The position numbers and the translations under genes were made by a program. From Aurantimonas marina (GTDB taxonomy: Bacteria; Pseudomonadota; Alphaproteobacteria; Rhizobiales; Rhizobiaceae): DNA of 64,000 bases. Positions 32,005 through 41,475 of the stretch are shown piece after piece. The stretch lies in contig NZ_JADDXW010000003.1 in the NCBI RefSeq assembly GCF_017183135.1, forward strand, positions 124,001-188,000, written 5' to 3'. Numbering within the stretch: the stretch's first letter is position 1; each line of letters opens with the position of its first letter. Under the pieces are notes generated by a model that did no database searches, had not been told where the DNA came from, and saw only the letters and a list, made by a program, of their open reading frames with translations.

Positions 32005-32774
32005 GCGACAAGCCACTCGACCCCCAGGAACTCGACCGCTATGCGCGCCATATCGTGCTGCCGGAAATCGGGGGGCCAGGCCAGCAAAAGCTGAAGCGGG
32101 CGCGGATCCTCGTCGTCGGCGCCGGGGGCATCGGCTCGCCGGTCGTCCTCTATCTCGCGGCCGCCGGGATCGGCACGATCGGCATCGCGGACGATGACAC
32201 AGTGTCGCTGTCGAACCTGCAGCGGCAGGTGCTGCACCGGACCGCCGATGTCGGCCGGTCGAAGCTCGACAGCGCAGTCGACGCCGTCGCCGCGCTCAAC
32301 CCGCATGTGGCGGTCGTGGCCCATCCTTTGCGCCTCGACGCGGACAATGGCCGCGACATCGTCGCCGAATACGATCTCGTCATCGACGGCTCTGACAATT
32401 TCACCACCCGCTACGCCATGGCGGATCTGTGCGAGGCCGTGCGGCGACCGCTGGCCACCGCCGCTGTCAACCGGTTCTCCGGCTCGCTGACCGTGCTGAA
32501 GCCCTACGAATCCGGGCCAGACGGACAGCCGAATCCTGGCTATCGCGACCTCTTTCCCGAAGCACCGCCGGCGGGGCTGGTGCCCTCCTGTGCCGAGGCC
32601 GGCATCCTCGGGGTCACCACCGGCGTCCTCGGCACGCTGGCCGCCAGCGAGGCGATCAAGCTCGTCTGTGGCATCGGCGAGGCGCTGGTCGGGCGATTCC
32701 TGATGATCGATCTTCTGACCATGCGGATCGAGGAAATCCGCTACAGCCGGCGGCGCGCGGACGCATCATCCTGA
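32001..32774 (+). CDS. moeB: MoeB/ThiF/HesA family adenylyltransferase
   Basis: 257 aa. E1-type enzyme that adenylates the C terminus of a ubiquitin-like sulfur carrier (MoaD or ThiS). Motifs: ILVVGAGGIGSPV nucleotide site (about 35-47), SNLQRQVLH with the Arg finger, and the SCAEAGILG Cys region (about 200). The zinc CxxC pairs found in E. coli MoeB are not present: the first position reads NPGYRDLFPE, without Cys. So it may be a zinc-free ThiF-like variant. It follows recF and overlaps the TerC gene at the 3' ends by nine bases. Confidence 0.88.
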   Translation: MSDKPLDPQELDRYARHIVLPEIGGPGQQKLKRARILVVGAGGIGSPVVLYLAAAGIGTIGIADDDTVSLSNLQRQVLHRTADVGRSKLDSAVDAVAALNPHVAVVAHPLRLDADNGRDIVAEYDLVIDGSDNFTTRYAMADLCEAVRRPLATAAVNRFSGSLTVLKPYESGPDGQPNPGYRDLFPEAPPAGLVPSCAEAGILGVTTGVLGTLAASEAIKLVCGIGEALVGRFLMIDLLTMRIEEIRYSRRRADASS

Positions 32775-33758
32775 CGGCGCGTCCTGAATTCCGTCGCGTG
32801 TGCGCCAGAGCGAATAGACGACGCCCGTGCCAAGAATTGCGAAGGTGACGGCAAGCGACCATTCAGCGGGGAATTTCGCCCATCCCATTATGTCGGCGAC
32901 GAAAATCTTGGAGCCGATGAAGACCAGCAGGATCGCCAGCGCCTGTTTCAGATAGGCGAAGCGATGCAGCACCGCGGCCAGCGCAAAATACAGCGCCCTC
33001 AGGCCAAGAATGGCGAAGATATTGGACGTGTAGACGATGTAGGGATCGGTGGTGATCGCAAAAATCGCCGGGATCGAATCCACCGCGAAGATCACGTCGG
33101 CCACTTCGATGAAGATCAACGCCAGGAACAGCGGCGTCATGTAGGTGAGCGTCCGCCCGGTCTTTTGGTCGGGCAACCGGACAACGAAATGTTCGCCGTG
33201 CAATTCGTCCGTGACCCGCAGCCGGCGTCGGGCGAATTTGAGCAGCCGATTCTGCGACAGGTCGATGGTCTCGTCGACGCCTGTCCACAGCATCTTCACG
33301 CCGGTGACAATCAGGAACGCGGCGAAGAGGTAGAGAATCCAGGCATACTCGGCGACTAGCGCCGCACCGAAGCCGATCATAATCGCGCGCAGCACAATGA
33401 CGCCGAGAACCCCCCAGAACAGCACGCGATGCTGGTACTCTCGCGGGATCGCGAAATAGGAAAAGATCAGGGCGATGACGAAGACGTTGTCGATCGCGAG
33501 GCTCTTTTCGACGACGAAGCCGGTGAGATATTCGATGCCGGCCTGACGGCCGAGTTCGATCCAGACGAGGCCGCCGAAGGCAAGGCCGAGGGCGATGTAG
33601 AAGCCCGACAGGCCCAGGCTTTCGCGGATGCCGATCGCGCGGCTTCCCCGATGCAGGATGCCGAGGTCGAAGGCGAGAAGAAGGACGACGATGCCCAGAA
33701 AGCCAAGCCACATCCACAGCGGCTGACCCAGGAAGATAATGCCGAAGACCGACTCCAT
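32766..33758 (-). CDS. TerC/Alx-family membrane protein
   Basis: 330 aa from the ATG at 33758, with GAGGGAG six bases upstream. Nine or so helices fill the protein; the N-terminal one is WMWLGFLGIVVLLLAF. Family motifs are EKSLAIDNVFVIALI and the acidic FIEVADVIFAVDSIPAIFAIT, where the Asp and Glu in membrane segments are the expected metal-binding residues. TerC and Alx export metal ions (Mn2+) or protect from metals. No Mn riboswitch was found upstream. Its 3' end overlaps moeB. Confidence 0.93.
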   Translation of the reverse strand: MESVFGIIFLGQPLWMWLGFLGIVVLLLAFDLGILHRGSRAIGIRESLGLSGFYIALGLAFGGLVWIELGRQAGIEYLTGFVVEKSLAIDNVFVIALIFSYFAIPREYQHRVLFWGVLGVIVLRAIMIGFGAALVAEYAWILYLFAAFLIVTGVKMLWTGVDETIDLSQNRLLKFARRRLRVTDELHGEHFVVRLPDQKTGRTLTYMTPLFLALIFIEVADVIFAVDSIPAIFAITTDPYIVYTSNIFAILGLRALYFALAAVLHRFAYLKQALAILLVFIGSKIFVADIMGWAKFPAEWSLAVTFAILGTGVVYSLWRTRDGIQDAPSG

Positions 33759-33886
33759 CTGCTCCCTCGTTCGTCGAGGGCGGCTGGAAACCGTTCGGCT
33801 CAGAAAACGTCCAGACCCGGCATCGAGCACACCCGATGCGGTCCGACATCACGATGCGATAGCATCGCCAGAGGGGCCCGGCCCGC

Positions 33887-33919
33887 GCGGGAGACATGGC
33901 GAGTGGCTTTCACTCCCGC
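33887..33919. terminator. stem-loop after the penicillin-binding protein gene
   Basis: GCGGGAG (33887-33893) and CTCCCGC (33913-33919) form a perfect 7-bp stem with a 19-base loop, 20 bases past the PBP stop and before the TerC gene, both on the minus strand. No T run is present. Confidence 0.4.
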
Positions 33920-33938
33920 AAGGCGTGGATCAATAATT

Positions 33939-36260
33939 TTACTTCTCGCAGAGCTTGCGGCGGCCGCGATAGGGCTGAAAGGTGCAATCCGACGCCCGGA
34001 ACGATCGGTAGGCCCGCGAGCAAGCGCGGACGTTGCATTGCGGTGCCTGGGCTTCGGCGCTTTCGCCGGCGATCATGTCGGCGATACTCGCCGGACGCGA
34101 GGGCGTTTCCTCGACGGGTTCGGCCGCTGGCGCGCCGGAGGTGATTGCCGGCGCCACGGCCGCCGGCCGCATCGCGCCGGCCGCCCGCTCCATGAAACTC
34201 TTCCAGATCGTCGCCGGCAATTGTCCGCCGGTCACGCCGTCCATCGGCTCGCCGTCGTCATTGCCGACCCAGATGCCGACGGTCAGCGCCTCGTTGAAGC
34301 CGACGAACCACGCGTCGCGCGATTCCTGGCTGGTGCCGGTCTTGCCGGCGGCAAATCCCCCGAGCGCCGCCGCCTTGCCGGTACCCTTGTCGACCACGAG
34401 CTTGAGCAGGCCGACAAGCGGGTCCTGCAAGGGCCCCAGTTCACGCTCCGGGCGCTTCGATGGGCCGATGCGAAAGCTTTGGCCGGCGCCGTCGACGGCG
34501 AAGGAGGCGATCCCCCAGGGCTCGATCGGCGTGATCCCAGCGCGCACCGAGGCATAGGCCCCGGTGAGATCGAGAAGCGTGACCTCGGACGCGCCGAGGG
34601 CAAGGCTCGGCGTTTCGGTGAGGTCTGCGTCGACACCGAGATCGCGAGCTGCCGCCACGACCTGATCGATGCCGACATCCATCGCGAGGCGCACCGTCGC
34701 CGCGTTCAGGGAGCGGGCGAACGCCTCGGCCAGCGTGACCCGGCCACGGTACTTGCCGCCGTAGTTCTCCGGCTGCCAGCCGTCGATCTCGATTGGCGTA
34801 TCCTCGATGCGGTCATTCGGCGAGAGGCCGGCGCGCAGCGCCGCGTAATAGACGAACAGCTTGAAAGTGGAGCCCGGCTGACGCTTGGCAGCGACCGCGC
34901 GGTTGAATTTCGAAGCGGTATAATCGCCACCGCCGACCATGGCGACCACCGCTCCGTCCGGCCGCAGGGCCACAAGCGCCGCCTGGGTGACGCCCTTTTC
35001 GGCGCCCTGCCCGCCGAGTGCCTCAGACACGACCTGTTCCGCAGCGGCCTGAAGCTCCGGGACCAGCGTGGTCTTGACCTCGATGCTGCCGCGAAACGGA
35101 CCGGCGATCTCACGAGCACCGGAGATCACCCAGTCGGCGAACCAGGAGCCGCCGCCCATGTCCGGCCGGCTCGGGCTGAGCTGTGTCGAACCCAGTTTGG
35201 CCGCCGCGATTTCCGACGGCTCGAGATATCCGGCATCGCCCATCGCATTCAATACGACGCCAGCGCGCTCCTTCGCTCCCTCCAGATTTTCCAATGGGTT
35301 GAGCTGCGACGGTGCCTTGATCAGGCCGGCCAGCATGGCGCTTTCGGCCAGTGTCAGTTCGCCCACCGACTTGTCGAAATAGACACGCGCGGCGGCCGGC
35401 ATCCCGGTCGCTCCGGCGCCCAGATAGACATTGTTGAGATAGCGCGCGAGGATCTCGTCCTTGGACAAGCGCGTCTCGATCCAGAACGCCAGAAAGGCTT
35501 CCTGGATCTTGCGCTTCAGCGTGCGATCCCGCTCCAGATAGCTGATCTTGAGGAATTGCTGGGTGATCGTGCTGCCGCCCTGCACCACCTCGCCGGCGAA
35601 GAGATTGCGGGTCAAAGCCCGCGCGACACCGCGAAAATCAAGCCCCCAATGCTGGTAGAAGCGGCGGTCCTCGATGCTGAGAACGGCCTCCACGAGATGA
35701 TCGGGAAATTCGTCCAGGGGGGCGTAGCTGCCCTGATAGGGTCCCTGCTGCACCAGGGCTTGGCCATCGGCCGCCTGCAGAACCACTACCGGCTCGCCGG
35801 TTCCCTCGGCGATTTCCGAGAACGGCACGTCGTAGAGTGCCCAGGCGGCGACTCCCGACAAAAGCAGGAAGCCGGCGACGAAGACGACGCCCAGAATGGA
35901 TGCGACGCGGCCGGCGCTCCAGGTTCGTCGGGCCGGCCGATTGCGCCAGTTCGCGCGAAACGTCTTCGCCCGCGCGCCAGTCGCGGCGGCCAGTCCGCGC
36001 CAGTCCGTGTCTCGGAGCGATTGCGAGGTCCTGGCGCCGAACCGGGTCAGGCCTCGGCCCGTCTGCCGTCCCAGCACGGCGGCCTTGGCTGCCAGCCACC
36101 GTCCGAGCCGGGCAAGGTCGGCCATCAGCGCCTTGCGGAAGACCGTGAAGGCTTCGCCCGTCTGCCCGGCCGGAACCGGCGCATTCTGATCGCGATCGGT
36201 CGAACCGCTCTTCCCAAGGGCCGGCGAAGGGCCATGATCGTCATTCGCGTCCGGCATCAA
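33939..36260 (-). CDS. class A penicillin-binding protein (bifunctional transglycosylase-transpeptidase) with Cys-rich tail
   Basis: 773 aa. After a basic cytosolic leader of about 115 residues comes one membrane helix (about 118-140). The GT51 domain has EDRRFYQHWGLD and GGSTITQQFLK; the transpeptidase domain has QPGSTFKLF (SxxK), ARSLNAA (SxN) and AGKTGTSQ (KTG). It polymerises and crosslinks peptidoglycan in the periplasm. The C terminus ends with CNVRACSRAYRSFRASDCTFQPYRGRRKLCEK-like sequence (four Cys in the last 32 residues), which resembles the BA14K type of motif. The gene starts at 36260, beside a second Met. The dehydrogenase gene lies upstream. Confidence 0.94.
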   Translation of the reverse strand: MMPDANDDHGPSPALGKSGSTDRDQNAPVPAGQTGEAFTVFRKALMADLARLGRWLAAKAAVLGRQTGRGLTRFGARTSQSLRDTDWRGLAAATGARAKTFRANWRNRPARRTWSAGRVASILGVVFVAGFLLLSGVAAWALYDVPFSEIAEGTGEPVVVLQAADGQALVQQGPYQGSYAPLDEFPDHLVEAVLSIEDRRFYQHWGLDFRGVARALTRNLFAGEVVQGGSTITQQFLKISYLERDRTLKRKIQEAFLAFWIETRLSKDEILARYLNNVYLGAGATGMPAAARVYFDKSVGELTLAESAMLAGLIKAPSQLNPLENLEGAKERAGVVLNAMGDAGYLEPSEIAAAKLGSTQLSPSRPDMGGGSWFADWVISGAREIAGPFRGSIEVKTTLVPELQAAAEQVVSEALGGQGAEKGVTQAALVALRPDGAVVAMVGGGDYTASKFNRAVAAKRQPGSTFKLFVYYAALRAGLSPNDRIEDTPIEIDGWQPENYGGKYRGRVTLAEAFARSLNAATVRLAMDVGIDQVVAAARDLGVDADLTETPSLALGASEVTLLDLTGAYASVRAGITPIEPWGIASFAVDGAGQSFRIGPSKRPERELGPLQDPLVGLLKLVVDKGTGKAAALGGFAAGKTGTSQESRDAWFVGFNEALTVGIWVGNDDGEPMDGVTGGQLPATIWKSFMERAAGAMRPAAVAPAITSGAPAAEPVEETPSRPASIADMIAGESAEAQAPQCNVRACSRAYRSFRASDCTFQPYRGRRKLCEK

Positions 36261-36389
36261 ATCTCATTCGTTACAGCCAAGGCCGCATATGGCGTCCTTC
36301 GCCGTCCGGCATAGCGACGGTTACGGGCACAAACCAGAGAATTTTGCCGAGGCGACGTTGCCCGCGCGGCCGATCCCGCACGAGGCCTC

Positions 36390-37391
36390 TCAAAAATCGC
36401 CGGGCAGAATCCGGTCGGGCGGGCGATGGCCGTCCATCAGCGTGTGAATGTTGATGATGACCTTCTCGCCCATCTCGATCCGACCCTCGATCGTCGCCGA
36501 CCCCATATGCGGCAAGAGAACGACGCGATTCTCCTCGGCGAGGCGCACCAATTTGCGGTCGATCGCGGGTTCTTCCTCGAACACGTCGAGCCCGGCCCCC
36601 GCGATGCGATCCTCCTGAAGAAGCTTCACGAGCGCCCGTTCGTCGATGATCTCGCCGCGGGCGGTGTTGACGATGAAAGCGTGCGGCTGGATCAACGCCA
36701 GCCGCCGCGCCGACAACAGATGGTAGGTCGCCGGCGTGTAGGGGCAGTTGACCGAGAGGATATCCACGCGGGCGAGCATCTGGTCGAGGCTTTCCCAATA
36801 GGTCGCACCGAGTTCGGCCTCGGTCTTCGGATCGACCCGCCGACGGTTGTGATAATGGATTTCCAGACCGAAGGCCTTGGCGCGGCGCGCCACGGCCGTG
36901 CCGATGCGGCCCATTCCTAAAATGCCGAGCTTCTTGCCCCATATCCGGCGTCCCAGCATCCAGGTCGGTGACCAGCCTGGCCAACGCTCCTTGCCTAGAA
37001 GGCGGGTCCCGCCCTCGACCAACCGGCGTGGCACCGCGAGAATCAGCGCCATCGTCATGTCCGCGGTGTCCTCGCTGAGGACGTTCGGCGTGTTGGTGAC
37101 GAAGAGATTTCGCGCCAGCGCCGCCTCGACGTCGATATTGTCGACGCCATTGCCGTAATTGGCGATCAGCTTGAGGCGGGGACCCGCCTGTTCGATCACC
37201 GCGCGGTCGATCCGATCGGTGACAGTGGGAACCAGCACGTCGGCTTCGCGGACGGCCGAGACCAGCGCATGCTGCTCCATCGGCCGATCGGTTTCGTTCA
37301 GCCGCGTGTCGAAGAGTTCGCGCATGCGCGCTTCGATCGGCGCCGGCAGTCTGCGCGTGATGATCACTAGCGGCTTCTCGCGCTTCGTCAT
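36390..37391 (-). CDS. D-2-hydroxyacid dehydrogenase (glyoxylate/hydroxypyruvate reductase type)
   Basis: 333 aa from the ATG at 37391; AAAGGA stands ten bases upstream. The family NAD(P) site is LGILGMGRIGTAVARR (about 145-160), with catalytic Arg in NTARGEIIDE, Glu in EEEPAID and His in VLLPHMGSAT (about 277). It is close to GyaR/GhrB-type glyoxylate or hydroxypyruvate reductases; the true substrate is not certain. It is divergent from the SH3 gene at 37585, a pairing I recall from other Rhizobiales. Confidence 0.93.
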   Translation of the reverse strand: MTKREKPLVIITRRLPAPIEARMRELFDTRLNETDRPMEQHALVSAVREADVLVPTVTDRIDRAVIEQAGPRLKLIANYGNGVDNIDVEAALARNLFVTNTPNVLSEDTADMTMALILAVPRRLVEGGTRLLGKERWPGWSPTWMLGRRIWGKKLGILGMGRIGTAVARRAKAFGLEIHYHNRRRVDPKTEAELGATYWESLDQMLARVDILSVNCPYTPATYHLLSARRLALIQPHAFIVNTARGEIIDERALVKLLQEDRIAGAGLDVFEEEPAIDRKLVRLAEENRVVLLPHMGSATIEGRIEMGEKVIINIHTLMDGHRPPDRILPGDF

Positions 37392-37584
37392 CGGCCGCGA
37401 TTCCTTTGCACTCAAGACGTTGTTAACCGAAACGGACGATCATTCGATCCGAGAGCCGAGGCCTCTCTCCTAGCAAGCCGGGGGCGCGAAAACAAAGGGT
37501 TTCCCTCCGCAGGCAGAACAGCCTCGGCATCAGTTCGCGCTCGGCCGTCGGCCGTGTGAGCATCGCATCGTACGGAGTCTCTCA

Positions 37585-38130
37585 ATGCCGCTCGCCGCAT
37601 CCATCCGCAGCTCGCTCCTATCCGTTGTCGGCGCCGCCATCCTGGTAACCGGCGCGATCCCGTTGCCGGCCGCGCAGGCGGTCGAGACCGGGCCCGTCTC
37701 GAAGCTGCCGCTACCGCGCTATGTCAGTCTGAAGGCAAGCCGGGTGAATCTTCGCATCGGACCCGGCCGCGACTATCCGGTGAGCTGGCTCTATCTCAAA
37801 GTCGGCCTGCCGGTCGAAGTCATTCAGGAATACGATCTCTGGCGGCGGATTCGCGACTCGGAGGGCACCGAGGGCTGGGTCTACTACTCGCTGCTGTCCG
37901 GTCATCGCACCTCCATCGCCGCGCCATGGCTGAAGGGCAAGGCAACGCTGATCGACATCCACAAGAGCCCGGCGACCGACGCACCGCTGGTGGCGCGAAT
38001 CGAGCCAGGCGTGGTCTCCTCCGTGTCGGAATGCACGGCCGGCTGGTGCTCGGTCGAGGTCGCCGACCGCAGCGGCTATGTGCGCCAGCAGGAAATCTGG
38101 GGGGTCTATCCGGACGAAACGTTCGAGTAG
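37585..38130 (+). CDS. secreted SH3-domain protein
   Basis: 181 aa. A signal peptide (about 1-32, cleavage near AAQA-VET) leads into two SH3-like units: residues 45-110 (VNLRIGPGRDYPVSWLY...GWVYYSLLSG) and 115-175 (ATLIDIHKSPATDAPLVARIEPGV...). Bacterial SH3 domains of this type bind peptidoglycan or mediate periplasmic interactions. No catalytic domain is attached. It starts 193 bases from the divergent dehydrogenase. Function inferred only. Confidence 0.88.
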   Translation: MPLAASIRSSLLSVVGAAILVTGAIPLPAAQAVETGPVSKLPLPRYVSLKASRVNLRIGPGRDYPVSWLYLKVGLPVEVIQEYDLWRRIRDSEGTEGWVYYSLLSGHRTSIAAPWLKGKATLIDIHKSPATDAPLVARIEPGVVSSVSECTAGWCSVEVADRSGYVRQQEIWGVYPDETFE

Positions 38131-38262
38131 ACGAGCGACGGGGGCGGCGCGCCGGAGTCGGGCATCGCGATTCGGGTGACGGGCTTACCGTCGCGTCCGA
38201 TCATCCCGGCACGCCATTTCCTCGTCGCGACACGAAACAGCAACCGGCGGCATTTCGGGCGT

Positions 38263-38709
38263 CTATTCCGCGGCGATGGCGGCGGGCCGTTTGCGGCGTA
38301 GCCGGACCACCACATCGACATTGACGATTTCCATGCCCTCGGGCGCTTCGGGCATTTGCTCGAGCCGCAGGCCGCCGTCGGGGATGTCGATCATCACGTT
38401 CTCGTCCTCGACGAAGAAGTGATGGTGGTCGGAAGTGTTTGTATCGAAATAGGTGCGCTGGCCTTCGGCCGAGAGCGGCCGTACCAAACCGGCGTCGGTG
38501 AATTGGTGGAGCGTGTTGTAGACGGTCGCGAGCGAAACTGGCTCGCCCGCCCTATGCGCCTCTTCGTGCAGTTCCTCGGCGGACAGATGCCGATCGCCGG
38601 TTCCGAACATCAGATTGCAGAGGGCAACGCGTTGCCGGGTCGGGCGCAGCCCGACCGAACGCAGGCGCTCGAACACACAGAAGCTTTGGGTGCGGGGCCG
38701 GTTTTCCAT
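38263..38709 (-). CDS. irr: iron response regulator Irr
   Basis: 148 aa, Fur superfamily. The HTH helix is TRQRVALCNLM..., followed by the metal/heme region HHHFFVEDENVMID (about 94-107) in place of the Fur HHDH pattern. Irr represses or activates iron and heme genes in Rhizobiales when iron is low; heme binding triggers degradation. The long heme-regulatory motif of the Bradyrhizobium type (Cys-Pro) is not seen. It lies next to fabA-fabB-fabI as in related genomes. An Irr box in its promoter (38710-38941) was not identified. Confidence 0.95.
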   Translation of the reverse strand: MENRPRTQSFCVFERLRSVGLRPTRQRVALCNLMFGTGDRHLSAEELHEEAHRAGEPVSLATVYNTLHQFTDAGLVRPLSAEGQRTYFDTNTSDHHHFFVEDENVMIDIPDGGLRLEQMPEAPEGMEIVNVDVVVRLRRKRPAAIAAE

Positions 38710-38941
38710 CGCTGAATGCCACCAATATCTTGTATCTTGTTCAACCCTTGGGACGCAGCCTCCGGCCGCGTCTTTTCGGCTTATATACGTGATGTCGGGC
38801 GCCGCGACAAATGTCGGTCGGCATCGGGTCCCAGATCGCGATCACATACGCCGATACGATCCGATGTCATGACCGGGATCGTGTCCAGCGCGTCAGCGCG
38901 GAATGCGCGGAAAAAAAGGATCTCACTTTTGCTCGGATGCC

Positions 38942-39409
38942 CTAGCCGCATGTCCGCCGCAGGTTGTCCAGCGCCTTGCCCGAGTCGGTGAGCGGAATGG
39001 TGTAGCGGCCGGCCGGCCCGGATATCTCCGCGCTCCGTCCCTTGCGCAGTGCGTCGATCAATGCGGACAGCGCCGCAGGAGAGCCGCGACTGACGAGGAT
39101 GGACGTTCCCTCCGCTTCCCCGTCGCGGGCTGTGGCTTCATATAAAAAAACGGTTCCGTCGACGCTCACCCCGACCGTATAGCCGCCGCCATCCTGTAAA
39201 CCACCGGGAAATCCGGAGAAGATCATCACGACCTTGCCGTCCGGTCCGCAGCGGAAGAACAGGCCGGTGTAGGCGCCGCCAACGGTGAAGCCCGCCGTCC
39301 GGTCCGAACTCGTCCAGTTCTGCGCCCTGGCCGGCGATGCCGCAACTGCGGCGGCAACGATGACGGCACGGACCGAAAGGGCGAGCCCTACCGTCTTGTG
39401 TCCTTTCAC
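38942..39409 (-). CDS. secreted protein of unknown function
   Basis: 155 aa from a GTG at 39409, which has a perfect AAGGAGA eight bases upstream; the frame is open further upstream but without a good start. Residues 1-29 form a signal peptide ending in a SPARA-Q type cleavage site. The mature part is beta-rich, with two Cys (near FFRCGPDG and the C-terminal RRTCG) that could form a disulfide. I do not recognise a family. It is divergent from fabA with 214 bases between, and convergent with nothing; irr is 232 bases downstream. Confidence 0.8.
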   Translation of the reverse strand: MKGHKTVGLALSVRAVIVAAAVAASPARAQNWTSSDRTAGFTVGGAYTGLFFRCGPDGKVVMIFSGFPGGLQDGGGYTVGVSVDGTVFLYEATARDGEAEGTSILVSRGSPAALSALIDALRKGRSAEISGPAGRYTIPLTDSGKALDNLRRTCG

Positions 39410-39623
39410 GGGCTTGTCTCCTTGAAGGCGGCGTGAGATGCGCATTGCGAATCCGGCCGGACTATCGAAGTTCGCCTGAGCGAGCATACATAGCGCCGAC
39501 AACAATGCGCGGCCACGCCCGTCACGGCGACGGGCGGTTTTCAGCGGAGCGGCATGCGTGCTAAGGGCGCAGTCGAAACAGACCGACAAACGGTCGGCGA
39601 CTTCAGGGCGGATACGAACGGAC

Positions 39624-40139
39624 ATGGCAACAGCAAAGACCTCCTTCGACTACGACGATATCATCGCCTGCGCCAACGGCCAGTTGTTCGGCGAAGGCAA
39701 CGCGCAGTTGCCGCTGCCGCCGATGTTGATGGTCCATCGAATTACGGATGTTTCGGAAACCGGCGGCGAGCACGGCAAGGGCTATATCCGCGCGGAGTTC
39801 GATGTCACCCCCGACCTGTGGTTCTTTCCCTGCCATTTCGTAGGCAATCCGGTCATGCCCGGTTGCCTCGGCCTCGACGGCATGTGGCAATTGACCGGCT
39901 TCTATCTGGGATGGCTGGGCGAAAAGGGCCGCGGCATGGCCCTGTCGACTGGCGAGGTGAAGTTCAAGGGCATGGTCACACCTGAGACGAAACTCCTCGA
40001 ATACGGTATCGATTTCAAGCGGGTGATGCGCGGGCGCCTGGTTCTCGGCATCGCGGATGGCTGGCTCAAGGCCGATGGCGAGACCATCTACCGTGCGAGC
40101 GACCTGCGGGTCGGCCTAGCACAGGACAAGGCGGACTGA
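39624..40139 (+). CDS. fabA: 3-hydroxydecanoyl-ACP dehydratase/isomerase
   Basis: 171 aa from the ATG at 39624. It dehydrates 3-hydroxydecanoyl-ACP and isomerises the double bond, the branch point of anaerobic-type unsaturated fatty acid synthesis. The catalytic His71 lies in [14 protein letters not shown] and Asp85 in [10 protein letters not shown]. It is followed by fabB and fabI in the conserved FabA-FabB-FabI order, near irr. Confidence 0.98.
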   Translation: MATAKTSFDYDDIIACANGQLFGEGNAQLPLPPMLMVHRITDVSETGGEHGKGYIRAEFDVTPDLWFFPCHFVGNPVMPGCLGLDGMWQLTGFYLGWLGEKGRGMALSTGEVKFKGMVTPETKLLEYGIDFKRVMRGRLVLGIADGWLKADGETIYRASDLRVGLAQDKAD

Positions 40140-40241
40140 CACGCAGCCGGCCGTGATGGCAGCCGATCGCTCCGTGGCAGGCGGAGTTATGGCGCAAGCG
40201 GGACAAGCTGCCATCTTCCCCCATTCAAAAGGGCAAAAGAC

Positions 40242-41459
40242 ATGAGACGCGTCGTTGTAACAGGCATGGGGATCGTGTCCTCCATCGGAAACGATGCCGG
40301 CGAGGTTCTGACCTCCTTGCGAGAGGGACGCTCGGGCATCAGCCTCGCGCCGGAATACAAGGAGCTCGGTTTTCGCTCCCATGTCCACGGCAAGCCGACG
40401 CTCGACCCAACGACGCTGCTCGACCGGCGGGCGATGCGGTTCCACGGCGGCGGCACCGCCTGGAACCACGTCGCCATGGATCAGGCGATCATGGATGCCG
40501 GCCTCGAGGAGAGCGACATCTCCAACGAGCGCACCGGCATCATCATGGGGTCAGGCGGCTCCTCGACCCAATCGATCGTCCAGGCGGCGGACATCACCCG
40601 CGAGAAGGGGCCGAAGCGCGTCGGCCCGACCGTGGTGCCGAAGGCGATGTCGTCGACCGCCTCGGCAACGCTGGCCACCTGGTTCAAGATCAAGGGCGTC
40701 AACTACTCGATCTCCTCGGCCTGCTCGACCTCGAGCCATTGCATCGGAAACGCCTGCGAGACGATCCAGATGGGCAAGCAGGACCTAATGTTCGCCGGCG
40801 GCTGCGAGGATCTCCACTGGACGCTGTCGGTGCTTTTCGACGCCATGGGCGCCCTGTCCTCCGACTTCAATGACCGCCCCGAAATGGCCTCGCGCGCCTA
40901 TGACAAGGCGCGTGACGGGTTCGTCATCGCCGGCGGGGCAGGCGTCCTCGTGCTCGAGGAGTACGAACGGGCCAAGGCGCGCGGGGCGAACATCATCGCC
41001 GAAATCGTCGGCTACGGTGCTACCTCCGACGGCGCCGACATGGTCGCGCCCTCCGGCGAGGGCGCCGTGCGCTGCATGCGCCAGGCGATCGCCCATCTCG
41101 ACGGCCCGATCGACTACATCAACCCGCACGCCACCTCGACGCCGGTCGGAGACCGCATGGAGATCCAGGCGATCCGCGAGGTCTTCGGCGACGCCATTCC
41201 GCCGATCTCGGCAACCAAGTCGCTGACCGGCCATTCGCAGGGCGCCACCGGCGTCCACGAGGCGATCTACTCGCTGTTGATGATGCGGCATGGCTTCATC
41301 GCCAAAAGCGCGCATATCGATGAGATCGACCCGGAATTTGCCGATATACCGGTCGCGCGCGAACGCATGGACGGGGTGACACTCGATCGCGTCCTGTCGA
41401 ATTCCTTCGGCTTCGGGGGCACCAATGCCTGCCTCGCCTTCCAACGCGTGACGGACTGA
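40242..41459 (+). CDS. fabB: 3-oxoacyl-ACP synthase I
   Basis: 405 aa. KAS I elongates unsaturated acyl-ACP. The nucleophile Cys161 lies in [11 protein letters not shown] and the two catalytic His are in [11 protein letters not shown] and SLTGHSQGA. The start has AAAAGGGCAAAAGAC upstream. It lies 102 bases after fabA and 16 before fabI, one transcription unit. Confidence 0.98.
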   Translation: MRRVVVTGMGIVSSIGNDAGEVLTSLREGRSGISLAPEYKELGFRSHVHGKPTLDPTTLLDRRAMRFHGGGTAWNHVAMDQAIMDAGLEESDISNERTGIIMGSGGSSTQSIVQAADITREKGPKRVGPTVVPKAMSSTASATLATWFKIKGVNYSISSACSTSSHCIGNACETIQMGKQDLMFAGGCEDLHWTLSVLFDAMGALSSDFNDRPEMASRAYDKARDGFVIAGGAGVLVLEEYERAKARGANIIAEIVGYGATSDGADMVAPSGEGAVRCMRQAIAHLDGPIDYINPHATSTPVGDRMEIQAIREVFGDAIPPISATKSLTGHSQGATGVHEAIYSLLMMRHGFIAKSAHIDEIDPEFADIPVARERMDGVTLDRVLSNSFGFGGTNACLAFQRVTD

Positions 41460-41475
41460 GGATTTGAAGAGCACT

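Noticed and set aside
33759-33938. Mn riboswitch (yybP-ykoY) upstream of the TerC gene
   Set aside because: Conserved loop sequences were not seen; only a simple stem at 33887-33919 is present.
33429-36314. 961-codon open frame antisense to the PBP gene
   Set aside because: Shadow frame created by GC-biased codons; no recognisable protein features.
38821-38867. Second REP-like palindrome (CATCGGGTC...GATCCGATG) upstream of irr
   Set aside because: Arms contain mismatches and no inner symmetry; too weak to call.
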